Assembly: GCA_022616415.1 (NCBI GenBank)
Contig: JAKEEU010000226.1
Coordinates: 1-53,578, forward strand
Reading direction: 5' to 3'
DNA length: 53,578 bases
Origin: Candidatus Zhuqueibacterota bacterium
GTDB lineage: Bacteria > Zhuqueibacterota > Zhuqueibacteria > Zhuqueibacterales > Zhuqueibacteraceae
The translations under genes and the position numbers were made by a program. Positions 14,745-23,463 of the stretch are shown here, piece after piece. The notes under the pieces were generated by a model. The model searched no databases. It saw nothing but the letters and a program-made list of their open reading frames with translations, and had not been told where the DNA came from. Every line of letters starts with the position of its first letter. Position 1 is the first letter of the stretch.

Positions 14745-16616
14745 CTATTTCTTCGCCGCGCGCACAAATTCCTCAATTCCCGCCACAATCGCCTCGGCGG
14801 TTTTTTCGCGAAAATCAGGATCGAGAATCAATGCCTCCTCCAACGGGTGCATGAGAAACGCCGGCTCGATGAGCACCGCCAGCATGCTCGTCACCCGGCA
14901 CACGGAGAGATTGTCATAAAACAAACCGAAGTTCGGCAGCTTCAGCCGCTTCAGCATGCTCCGCAAAATGCTCTGCGCCAATGGATAGCTTTGGGGATGA
15001 AAATAATACGTGCTGCTGCCGCGGTTCTTGTCGGGATCGACGCCGTCCGGCAAAGCGTTGTAGTGCAAGCTGATGAAAATATCCGCACCCGCAACCTCGG
15101 CGAGCTTGGTGCGAGCTTGCAGCGTAATGCCGGTTGAATCATCTCGCGTCAAAACAACGCGGCTGCCCTTCCCGCGCAGCTTGTGAGCAACGATTTCTGC
15201 GAGTTGATAGGTCGCGTCTTTCTCATACAAGCCGGTCGGACCGATGGCGCCCAAATCCGGGCCGTGTCCGGGATCGACGGCAATGAGCAAATTGCGCAAT
15301 GGACTTCGCGCAATCGCCGGTGATTTTTTGATTTCGAGAATGAGATTGTTATTTTCGTAAAATGCGCGATAGCCCCATTGTTGTTTCTGATTCAAATCGA
15401 TAGAGAGACGGTAGCGCCCCTCCCCTTCTTGGGTCCAGCGAATCTCCTCGATCAATGGATCGCCAAAATCGTGGCGAATCCAGTCGGTGTCCGCAATGCC
15501 GCCGTAAATCACGGCGTGCAGGCGCCGTGCTCTTCTCTCCTGCTCGATCTTGAAAGGCAACCGCTCCGCGAGAAAAATCGTGACGCGCGAATATTTTTCG
15601 AATTGCGCCGTTCGCACGATCTCGATGACGCTTTGCGGCGGCAGCGTTCCCGCCGGCAAAAAACTCACATTGCCGGTTGGCACCCAAACCGATTCGGTTT
15701 CCGTCAAGCGGGCGCGATGGAAATTTCCTTCGCGTCCGGTGATCCATAATTTCACGCCGGCGGGAAGGAACAATTGGTAACCGCGTCCCGCCGCAGTTCG
15801 CGCCACGGTTAATTCCTGCGTGAGCGTGGCGATACGCGGTACCATGGAGTTGAGCAGCGTCAACTTGCCGGGCGCGAACAACTTGATCCGGCGGCCCAGG
15901 GTATCGGAAATCTCAAAACGAATCGTGGCGCTCGTGGCGATGTCTTCCGAGCGAATGACATACACGCCGGTGTAGATACCGCGCACTTCTTTTGTAGCCG
16001 AAGGCCGCGCCTGGCCAAAAACGGCTTCGCCCCAATAAAAATTTTTTCGCGGCGGTTGCTCCGTCATCGGCAAATCCGCGGCGACGCCATCAATGGAAAA
16101 ACGCGCTGTGCCTCCCGGCGTCGCTTTCAGCACAACGCCGAGCACGTCGCCGGCCATCATTTCCAAATCGACCTGTGGAAAGACATAGCTCGTATCGGCC
16201 ACGAGCGAATCAGTTGGAGACGTGGTGAGATAATACGGAATGAAGACATTGCGATCAACCACGGTCGAATCCCCCCTCGTGCTATCCGGCAGAATCGGGC
16301 GCAACACCGTGCGAAAAGTAAACGGCCCCGGTTTCACCGGCACCACTGCCAAGTAAGTTTTATTTGGATAAAGTCTGGCCGCAATGCCGTTGATCGTGAC
16401 CTCGACTTTGGCGGGTTGCTCTGCCGCTTCGAGGCCCAACGGACGATAATCAAAATTGCCGAAAATAAAAGTGGAGTCAGTGGCGGTAACGGTCAAGCCT
16501 TCGCGGGGATAAATCACTTCGAGCTTTGAGAACTGCGCCGCGAGGGGCCGTATGTCAAAACTCGCGGCGATGAAGATACAGAAAAAAAGGACGGAACGTT
16601 CAGCCAATTTGCGCAA
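14745..16616 (-). CDS. N-acetylmuramoyl-L-alanine amidase (Amidase_3) with large N-terminal region
   Basis: A 623-residue exported cell-wall hydrolase. The Amidase_3 domain occupies about the last 190 residues: IAVDPGHGPDLGAIGPTGL (Zn His), YEKDATYQ (Zn Glu), SLHYNA (Zn His) and LIEPAFLMHP (catalytic Glu). The first 430 residues are beta-rich, with an IYPREGLTVTATDSTFIFG start and an AMIN-like segment before the catalytic part. I choose a TTG start at 16616: it has GGAGG 6 bases upstream and begins a clean signal peptide, whereas ATG at 16670 lies deep in the preceding gene without a site. It cleaves the amide between MurNAc and the stem peptide during division or remodelling. Confidence 0.85.
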   Translation of the reverse strand: MRKLAERSVLFFCIFIAASFDIRPLAAQFSKLEVIYPREGLTVTATDSTFIFGNFDYRPLGLEAAEQPAKVEVTINGIAARLYPNKTYLAVVPVKPGPFTFRTVLRPILPDSTRGDSTVVDRNVFIPYYLTTSPTDSLVADTSYVFPQVDLEMMAGDVLGVVLKATPGGTARFSIDGVAADLPMTEQPPRKNFYWGEAVFGQARPSATKEVRGIYTGVYVIRSEDIATSATIRFEISDTLGRRIKLFAPGKLTLLNSMVPRIATLTQELTVARTAAGRGYQLFLPAGVKLWITGREGNFHRARLTETESVWVPTGNVSFLPAGTLPPQSVIEIVRTAQFEKYSRVTIFLAERLPFKIEQERRARRLHAVIYGGIADTDWIRHDFGDPLIEEIRWTQEGEGRYRLSIDLNQKQQWGYRAFYENNNLILEIKKSPAIARSPLRNLLIAVDPGHGPDLGAIGPTGLYEKDATYQLAEIVAHKLRGKGSRVVLTRDDSTGITLQARTKLAEVAGADIFISLHYNALPDGVDPDKNRGSSTYYFHPQSYPLAQSILRSMLKRLKLPNFGLFYDNLSVCRVTSMLAVLIEPAFLMHPLEEALILDPDFREKTAEAIVAGIEEFVRAAKK

Positions 16617-16908
16617 GATGTTCCTCCAGTACGGTGGGAGGGGTTTGACGAAGCATATAACGCATGCCAAAGAGCAAAATCGTCAAATCATCGACATAGC
16701 CAATTAGAGGAAAGAGCAAATCCGGAATCAAATCGATGGGCGAGATGAAGTAAACGATGGACAGAATAAAAACCAATTTGCCGAAAAACGGCACACGCGA
16801 ATCTTTGAAGAGGCGGCCGATCAAGCGGATGAGCTTGGGCAAATGCCAAAGCAATTTCCAGAACGAGGGTTGGCGCAAGGCTTGGGAGTTCGAGAGGCGA
16901 CTGGGCAT
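16600..16908 (-). CDS. DUF1232 (YkvA-like) small membrane protein
   Basis: A 102-residue protein with the DUF1232 signature YFISPIDLIPDLLFPLIGYVDD, a hydrophobic hairpin containing the conserved SPxDLIPD...G..DD pattern. It is probably membrane-associated; the family has no settled function. Its last codons contain the ribosome site of the amidase gene, which starts 17 bases before this stop, so the two are likely coupled. Confidence 0.85.
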   Translation of the reverse strand: MPSRLSNSQALRQPSFWKLLWHLPKLIRLIGRLFKDSRVPFFGKLVFILSIVYFISPIDLIPDLLFPLIGYVDDLTILLFGMRYMLRQTPPTVLEEHLAQIG

Positions 16909-16938
16909 GGTGAAGTCAATCAGATAATAACTTTTTGC

Positions 16939-17337
16939 TTAAGGCTTGAAGAGGCTAAAAAGCTTGCCGATAAGTTCAATAACTTTGGGGTTGGTGAGAA
17001 TGATTAAAATGGCTAAAGAAATAATCGAGAATCGCACTTTCCAAATTTCGTCTTTAACTTCTGCACGAATTTTTGCGATCTCGTCTTTGAGCTCCATGCG
17101 AAGGCTGGCATTATCCTGTTTGAGTGCGCCATAGGTGCTCGTCAACTCGGCTTTCGTAACCATGTCGCGCCCAATCCGTGCTTCGAGCGCATCGAGACGA
17201 TCTTCGATGCGAATCAACGTAACCGCAGGTGATTTGCGCACCTCTTCGACATTCTCAAATGCCAATTTGAAATGCTTTTGAACGGTTCGCTCGACAAGCT
17301 CTTCAACTTTTTTGTCATCAACGAGAGTTGTCTCCAT
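16939..17337 (-). CDS. Coiled-coil protein with C-terminal membrane anchor
   Basis: A 132-residue protein: residues 1-95 are charged and heptad-like (RIEDRLDALEARIGRD, ELKDEIAKIRAEVKDE), followed by one hydrophobic segment (FSIISLAILIILTN) near the end. This layout resembles DUF1640/CCDC90-type proteins. It lies 30 bases upstream of the DUF1232 gene on the same strand. Function unknown. Confidence 0.7.
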   Translation of the reverse strand: METTLVDDKKVEELVERTVQKHFKLAFENVEEVRKSPAVTLIRIEDRLDALEARIGRDMVTKAELTSTYGALKQDNASLRMELKDEIAKIRAEVKDEIWKVRFSIISLAILIILTNPKVIELIGKLFSLFKP

Positions 17338-17423
17338 AGCCCTATTTTCCGGATTGAGGGGTTAGCCGCTTTTTTAGATATTTTAAGATAAAAAAGCGCC
17401 GTGTGGAAAACAAGCAAATTTTG

Positions 17424-18641
<1,218 letters not shown>

Positions 18642-18727
18642 CTTCGTTGCTCCAATACGTTTTGCTATAGCGTCACTATTCATAAATATAGCACAATAAC
18701 GCCGGAAAACAAAGTGTAATTCCACAC

Positions 18728-18758
18728 TTGCTTTTCTAAGGGAGATTTTGTATCTTGG
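18728..18758 (+). promoter_or_regulatory. Candidate FCB-type promoter for the toxin-antitoxin pair
   Basis: TTG (18728-18730) and TATCTTGG (18751-18758) are separated by 20 bases, close to the Bacteroidota-type TTTG-N19-TAnnTTTG promoter with one mismatch in the -7 box. It ends 22 bases before the antitoxin ATG. Single weak match, so tentative. Confidence 0.3.
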
Positions 18759-18780
18759 GAAAAACAACAGGAGACCAAAA

Positions 18781-19050
18781 ATGAGCGAAACCATTCGAGG
18801 CGTTTATCGCAACGGGGTCATCGAACCTGCCGAGCCGCTGAAAATTGCGGAAGGTACGGAGGTGTATGTGACGGTGCAACCCAAGCGGACACCGGAAGAA
18901 CGATTAAAACTGCTTCTTCTCTTAAAGGAAAAGGGTGTCGTTGATTTTGATCCGACATATTTTGGAAAGCCAATCCCCCCTATCGAGCCAATCAAGATTA
19001 AAGGCGGGCCAATATCTGATACCATTATTGAAGACAGAGGGCCGAGATAA
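18781..19050 (+). CDS. AF2212-like (DUF104) antitoxin
   Basis: An 89-residue protein beginning ETIRGVYRNGVIEPAEPLKI, the classic start of AF2212-like antitoxins, then EGTEVYVTV. AGGAG lies 8 bases before the ATG at 18781. The stop codon overlaps the ATG of the PIN gene by one base, so the pair is co-translated. The protein should bind and inhibit the downstream PIN ribonuclease and probably represses the operon. Confidence 0.85.
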   Translation: MSETIRGVYRNGVIEPAEPLKIAEGTEVYVTVQPKRTPEERLKLLLLLKEKGVVDFDPTYFGKPIPPIEPIKIKGGPISDTIIEDRGPR

Positions 19051-19508
19051 TGCATTATTTGGACAGTAGCGCGATAGCCAAAATCTATATTGATGAGCCT
19101 GGTAGTGAATGGATGCGCGAATTGCGTAGCCGTTCTTATCGGGTTGATGTCTTGATTTGTGAGATCGCCGGGGCGGAAGTCTTTGCAGCCTTCCATCGTC
19201 GTTTTCGTGCAGGTGATATTTCAAGCGCTAGTTTACAACGTGCCTGCCGTCTTTTTCGCCAGGATTTTGAACAGCTTTTTGTGCGTTTGCCCGTCACGAA
19301 AACCGTCGTTGATACAGGTATGCAACTGATTCAAAAATACCCGTTACGAGGTTATGATTCCATCCAGCTTGCGACGGCTGTTTCAGTTCTGAATGAATTG
19401 CAGCAACTCAACGGGGAATTCTTGCATTTTGTGGGTGCGGATAGGGCGCTCAATCAGGCCGCTCAAGGCGAAGGCCTCACCGTAATCAACCCAAGTGAAC
19501 GAGCATAG
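19050..19508 (+). CDS. PIN-domain toxin (VapC-like ribonuclease)
   Basis: A 152-residue PIN-domain protein. The acidic Mg2+ site is complete: Asp5 in HYLDSSAIAKIY, Glu in CEIAGAEVFAAF, Asp in GYDSIQLATAV and Asp in FVGADRALNQAA. VapC-type toxins cut tRNA or rRNA and stop translation. It is paired with the AF2212-like antitoxin just upstream. No sign of truncation, so the module looks functional. Confidence 0.88.
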   Translation: MHYLDSSAIAKIYIDEPGSEWMRELRSRSYRVDVLICEIAGAEVFAAFHRRFRAGDISSASLQRACRLFRQDFEQLFVRLPVTKTVVDTGMQLIQKYPLRGYDSIQLATAVSVLNELQQLNGEFLHFVGADRALNQAAQGEGLTVINPSERA

Positions 19509-19558
19509 ATTTCACCACGAGCCTCTTTTTTCCCGCCTCTATCCTCAAAAAATACTGC

Positions 19559-20359
19559 TTACAGCTCCCTTTTCACCACATTACACCGCAGCTTATACTT
19601 CCGCTGAACCTCGTCGGCAAAAGCACGGGCCTGATTTCGGTTTGCGAACTCACCGACGAGGACTTGATAATAAATCCGGCGTCCTTCATTTTTCTCTTTA
19701 ATCAGTGCGGTGTAACCGGCTTGGGAAAATGAGCGCTGCTGGCTGGCAGCGTTCTCACGATTGGCATACGCGCCGATTTGCACGGTATACGGCGCGGCCG
19801 GTTGCTTTTTCGGATCGTTCGCCTGGTGATTGGCCGGCGACTTCAGTTTGGCGAGATCCTCGGCCGCGAAGTTGGCCATCCAGGTGCCGGGATATTTCTC
19901 GGCGCAGCGGGATAGCTCATCCCGGATTTGCGGCGAATTGCCGATAATGAGCAAAGACTTGGCGGCGTAGTAAGCGGCTTGCGGCGCTAAATTGGAGGCC
20001 GGGTATTGTTCGAGGAGATTTAAAAAGTATTGCCGCGCCCGCTGGTAGGTGCCGTTGGCAAAATGATACTGTCCGAGCCGAAAAAGCGCGCGTTCGGCGT
20101 AAACCGTGTTCTGAAAGCGCGTCGAAATTTCCTGAAACAGTTTGATGGCGTTATCGGCATTTTCCTCGAGCAGAGCATGAAAATATGCCGCGGTCGCTGA
20201 GCTTGGATATTTTCGATAAACCTGACTCACCTTTTCGCGGGCGGAAGCCAGATCATTTTTCTCCAGCAACGCCAGCATGTCTTCTTCCGAAACCTGGCTC
20301 GAAGCGGCGAGGGGAAACAGCCACAACGCGACGGCGAGAATCAACCTGATTTTTTTCAT
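19559..20359 (-). CDS. Secreted TPR/SPOR-domain envelope protein
   Basis: A 266-residue protein. ATG at 20359 is chosen because GGAGG lies 7 bases upstream and a signal peptide follows directly (KKIRLILAVALWLFPLAASS). Residues 25-165 are TPR-like (AERALFRLGQYHFANGTYQRA), and the last 75 residues are a SPOR domain: YTVQIGAYANRENAASQQ and YYQVLVGEFANRNQARAFAD. SPOR domains bind denuded glycan strands of peptidoglycan at division sites, so a periplasmic division or cell-wall role is likely. It is divergent from citrate synthase. Confidence 0.85.
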   Translation of the reverse strand: MKKIRLILAVALWLFPLAASSQVSEEDMLALLEKNDLASAREKVSQVYRKYPSSATAAYFHALLEENADNAIKLFQEISTRFQNTVYAERALFRLGQYHFANGTYQRARQYFLNLLEQYPASNLAPQAAYYAAKSLLIIGNSPQIRDELSRCAEKYPGTWMANFAAEDLAKLKSPANHQANDPKKQPAAPYTVQIGAYANRENAASQQRSFSQAGYTALIKEKNEGRRIYYQVLVGEFANRNQARAFADEVQRKYKLRCNVVKREL

Positions 20360-20752
20360 CTCCATCCCTCCGGCATAGTCCATCACACCAATTGTTCCTT
20401 TCCGAAGTTGGCAGCGTTTTAAAATAGCTAAATATATGATAAAAAGAAAATATAAATATATCAAATATTTTCTCAATTGTGCGATTTTGCCGTCATTTTA
20501 TTCGCGACTTTGGGAAAAACCTCGACGCCTTCGCTACAGGCCTGCTCAGCTAAACTCTTGAAAACACTTCATCGTTTTCGCCACCGTCCGCCATTTTTCC
20601 GGCATGATTGTTGACCTGTTCATTTAAAGCGCCGCCATCTTTTCTTAAAAATTCGTGCGTGAGCAAAGATCTCGGATTTTCCAACAAATTTCCAGGAAAG
20701 AACCGAAAAATTTCCAAAGACCTCTCAAACTTGACAGCGAAAGGAGATGACC
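20360..20752. other. Divergent promoter region between TPR/SPOR gene and gltA
   Basis: This 393-base stretch has no supportable gene. It is AT-rich around 20418-20470 (tracts such as AAATATATGATAAAAAGAAA), as expected for a divergent promoter region. It contains one copy of the bipartite motif ATTTTCTC-N5-TGCGA (20467-20484) on the strand of gltA. Confidence 0.55.
20467..20484 (+). promoter_or_regulatory. Bipartite motif ATTTTCTC-N5-TGCGA upstream of citrate synthase
   Basis: ATTTTCTC and TGCGA are separated by exactly five bases; the same arrangement occurs twice at 32333-32350 and 32363-32380. The longer form AAATATTTTCTC-N5-TGCGATTTT is shared by this copy and the one at 32329-32354. It lies 269 bases before the gltA start. 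A regulator site is inference. Confidence 0.4.
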
Positions 20753-22039
20753 ATGCCAGACACACTCACCCTCACCGACAATCGCACCGGCAAGAAATAC
20801 GAAATCCCGATTGTCAATGGCGTCATCAAGGCCATGGACTTGCGGCAGATCAAAGTCTCCGACGAGGACTTTGGCCTGATGAGCTACGACCCGGCGTTCA
20901 TGAACACCGCGTCGTGCCACAGCAAAATTACGTTTATCGACGGCGACAAAGGCATTCTGCGCTATCGCGGCTATCCCATCGAACAGCTTGCCGAAAAAAG
21001 CAACTATCTGGAAGTGGCGTATCTGATCATTCACGGCGAGCTGCCGACCAAATCGCAATTCGAGGAATGGCGCTACAACATCACCCACCACACCATGCTG
21101 CACGAAAACACCAAGAAATTCATGGATGGCTTCCATCACGATGCGCATCCCATGGGCATGCTGGTGAGCACGGTGGGGGCGCTGTCCACGTTCTATCCGG
21201 AGGCGAGAAATATTCATGATGCCGAAGCGCGCAAGCTGCAAATGTACCGGCTGATCGGCAAGATGCCGACGATCGCCGCCTACGCCTACCGTCATCGCAT
21301 GGGCCTGCCGTATGTTTACCCGGACAATGAGCTGAGCTACACCGGCAATTTTCTCAACATGTTGTTCAAAATGGCCGAGCCGAAATACGAGCCCAGCCCG
21401 ACGCTGGAGCGCGCGTTGGACATTCTGTTCATTCTCCATGCGGATCATGAGCAAAATTGCAGCGCCAACGCCATGCGCAGCATCGGCAGCTCGCAGGCCG
21501 ACCCGTTTGTCTCCACCGCCGGCGCCGCTGCCGCGCTCTATGGCCCGTTGCACGGCGGCGCCAACGAGCAGGTGTTGCGCATGCTCGACGAGATCGGCAC
21601 CAAAGACAAAGTCCCCGAATTCATCAAACGCGTCAAAGCTGGCGAAGGGCGGTTGATGGGCTTCGGCCATCGCATCTACAAAAATTACGACCCGCGCGCC
21701 AAGATTATCAAAGAAACCGCGGACCAAGTTTTTGAAGTAACCGGCCGCAATCCGCAACTCGACATTGCGCTGGAGCTGGAGCGCATCGCGCTGCAGGATG
21801 AATATTTCATCAAGCGCAAACTCTATCCGAACGTCGATTTCTACTCCGGCATCATTTATCAAGCCATGGGCTTCCCGACCGACGCCTTCACCGTGTTGTT
21901 CGCGATTCCGCGCACTTCCGGGTGGATTGCGCAATGGCAAGAATTGCTGCTCGATCCGGAACAGAAAATCGCGCGGCCGCGGCAGGTTTATCTCGGCGCG
22001 CCGAAGCGTGATTTCGCGCCGATGGAAAGAAGAAGATGA
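20753..22039 (+). CDS. gltA: Citrate synthase
   Basis: A 428-residue citrate synthase that condenses acetyl-CoA and oxaloacetate, entering the TCA cycle. The catalytic residues are in place: His in LHADHEQNCS, His in GPLHGGANEQ and Asp in NVDFYSGI; GFGHRIYKNYDPRAK binds CoA/citrate. ATG at 20753 is preferred to 20747 because the AGGAG site abuts the latter. It resembles the long bacterial (hexameric, type II-sized) enzymes. It is the first gene of a plus-strand run and is followed by an octamer palindrome, so it may be transcribed alone. Confidence 0.96.
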   Translation: MPDTLTLTDNRTGKKYEIPIVNGVIKAMDLRQIKVSDEDFGLMSYDPAFMNTASCHSKITFIDGDKGILRYRGYPIEQLAEKSNYLEVAYLIIHGELPTKSQFEEWRYNITHHTMLHENTKKFMDGFHHDAHPMGMLVSTVGALSTFYPEARNIHDAEARKLQMYRLIGKMPTIAAYAYRHRMGLPYVYPDNELSYTGNFLNMLFKMAEPKYEPSPTLERALDILFILHADHEQNCSANAMRSIGSSQADPFVSTAGAAAALYGPLHGGANEQVLRMLDEIGTKDKVPEFIKRVKAGEGRLMGFGHRIYKNYDPRAKIIKETADQVFEVTGRNPQLDIALELERIALQDEYFIKRKLYPNVDFYSGIIYQAMGFPTDAFTVLFAIPRTSGWIAQWQELLLDPEQKIARPRQVYLGAPKRDFAPMERRR

Positions 22040-22047
22040 AACAAAAA

Positions 22048-22220
22048 ATGGATTGATGGATCAATGGATTGGTGGAGTGTTGGATCGATGGATTAATGGA
22101 GCAATGGATCAATGATTGATGAATGTCGGGGTTTTACAATACTCCAATAATCCAACATTCCATTACTCCAAAATCCAGTAATCCATCAATCCAACACTCC
22201 ATTACTCCGGCAATCCATTT
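22048..22220. repeat. Octamer-periodic palindromic repeat, copy 1
   Basis: From 22048 to 22111 eight 8-base units follow NTGGANNN (ATGGATTG, ATGGATCA, ATGGATTG, GTGGAGTG, TTGGATCG, ATGGATTA, ATGGAGCA, ATGGATCA). After a 29-base spacer, 22141-22220 carries ten units of the complementary type (ACTCCAAT, AATCCAAC, ATTCCATT and so on) with one phase slip. The arms can fold into a long imperfect hairpin. It ends just before the GAGAGAGGAG ribosome site of the DJ-1/PfpI gene. Confidence 0.85.
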
Positions 22221-22239
22221 TTTGAGAGAGGAGATTGTC

Positions 22240-22827
22240 ATGCCCATGAAAAAAATTCTCATGATCGTCGGGGACTTCGTGGAAGACTATGAAGTCATGG
22301 TCCCCTTCCAAATGCTGACGATGGCCGGCCATAACGTGGATGCGGTGTGTCCCGGCAAAAAAGCCGGCGAGAAAGTGCGCACCGCGATTCACGATTTTGA
22401 AGGCGACCAAACTTACAGCGAAAAATCCGGCCACGGCTTCACCCTCAACGCGACCTTTGACAAAGTTCAACCGCAAAACTACGACGCGCTGGTGATTCCC
22501 GGCGGCCGCGCGCCGGAATATTTGCGCCTGAACGAGAAGGTTATTGCCGCAGTTCAGCACTTTGCGAGAGCCAATAAACCCATTGCGGCGATTTGCCACG
22601 GCGCGCAATTGCTGGCGGCGGCAAATGTCATCGAAGGCAAAACCATTTCGGCGTATCCGGCCGTCAAGCCGGAGGTTTTGCGCGCCGGCGCCAAGTGGGG
22701 CGAAGCCAACAACACCTTTACCAACGCCCACGTCGATGGCAACTTTGTCACCGCCGCCGCCTGGCCGGCGCATCCGGAATGGATACGCAAATTCTTGGAG
22801 GTGCTGGGGACGAAAATCACACTATGA
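22240..22827 (+). CDS. DJ-1/PfpI family protein
   Basis: A 195-residue protein with the class I glutamine amidotransferase-like fold of the DJ-1/PfpI family: KILMIVGDFVEDYEVMVPF at the start, GGRAPEYLR, and the nucleophile elbow AAICHGAQLLAAA with the reactive Cys followed by His. Members act as cysteine peptidases, glyoxalases or protein/DNA deglycases and respond to carbonyl or oxidative stress. ATG at 22240 has GAGGAG upstream. Octamer palindromes flank it on both sides, so it is an isolated unit. Confidence 0.9.
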   Translation: MPMKKILMIVGDFVEDYEVMVPFQMLTMAGHNVDAVCPGKKAGEKVRTAIHDFEGDQTYSEKSGHGFTLNATFDKVQPQNYDALVIPGGRAPEYLRLNEKVIAAVQHFARANKPIAAICHGAQLLAAANVIEGKTISAYPAVKPEVLRAGAKWGEANNTFTNAHVDGNFVTAAAWPAHPEWIRKFLEVLGTKITL

Positions 22828-22831
22828 ATTT

Positions 22832-22908
22832 TTGGATTGATGGATCAATGGATTATTGGAGTATTGGGTTCCATTACTCCAATAATCCAACACTCCAGCA
22901 CTCCATTT
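22832..22908. repeat. Octamer-periodic palindromic repeat, copy 2
   Basis: TTGGATTG, ATGGATCA, ATGGATTA, TTGGAGTA and TTGGGTTC are in strict 8-base phase and run directly into the inverted arm ATTACTCC, AATAATCC, AACACTCC, AGCACTCC. GGATTATTGGAGTATTGG pairs with the arm at about 22872-22889 with one or two mismatches. It has the same layout as copy 1 and also ends next to a GAGAGAGGAG ribosome site. Confidence 0.85.
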
Positions 22909-22927
22909 TCGAGAGAGGAGTAGACCG

Positions 22928-23323
22928 ATGGCGCGTATTCTTGTGGTTGAAGACGAGGCCAATCTGCGTCTGCTCTATCGTGACGAGCTTGAATTCGAAG
23001 GGTACGAAGTGAGCGACGTTGGAACCGGAGCCGATGCCCTAAAGGTTTTGGAATACGAAAAGATAGACGCAGTCGTGTTGGACCTCAGGCTGCCGGATGT
23101 TTACGGCTTGCAGCTTTTGAATGACATGCTTTCGTATCGGCGTAATTTGCCCATTATCATCAACACCGCGTACGATCAATTTCGCGAGGATTTTCATTGC
23201 TGGGGCGCGGAAGCGTTTGTGGTTAAATCATCCGATCTTTCGGAGTTAAAAAGTGTTTTGGCGCGGGTGATTCCAACCCTATACAAGGTCGATGACCCTG
23301 AGCGCTGTCCGTCATTGCTGTGA
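22928..23323 (+). CDS. Single-domain response regulator
   Basis: A 131-residue receiver domain without an output domain (CheY/Spo0F type). The acidic pocket VVEDE, the phosphoacceptor Asp52 in VLDLRLPD, Thr in NTAYDQF and Lys in FVVKSSDL are all present. It is probably phosphorylated by a histidine kinase encoded elsewhere; no kinase gene is in this window. GAGAGGAG sits 9 bases before the ATG. Downstream partner unknown. Confidence 0.9.
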   Translation: MARILVVEDEANLRLLYRDELEFEGYEVSDVGTGADALKVLEYEKIDAVVLDLRLPDVYGLQLLNDMLSYRRNLPIIINTAYDQFREDFHCWGAEAFVVKSSDLSELKSVLARVIPTLYKVDDPERCPSLL

Positions 23324-23463
23324 ATGCGTTGAAGAATGCTGAACTATGAGCGTTTTGTGAAGAATGAACGAAGGGCAAAGCCAGACTTACGTCCGAGCGT
23401 GCGATAGTATTTTGTCAAGTCATGTGGAGAAAGTCTGACACATTATTAGAGAAAGGGACTATC

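Noticed and set aside
20645..21940. 431-codon open frame on the minus strand opposite citrate synthase
   Set aside because: It mirrors gltA in the complementary frame, has no ribosome site or recognisable domain, and the plus strand encodes a clear enzyme.
22048..22908. Possible CRISPR array
   Set aside because: Units are 8 bases and contiguous, with no spacers and no cas genes nearby.
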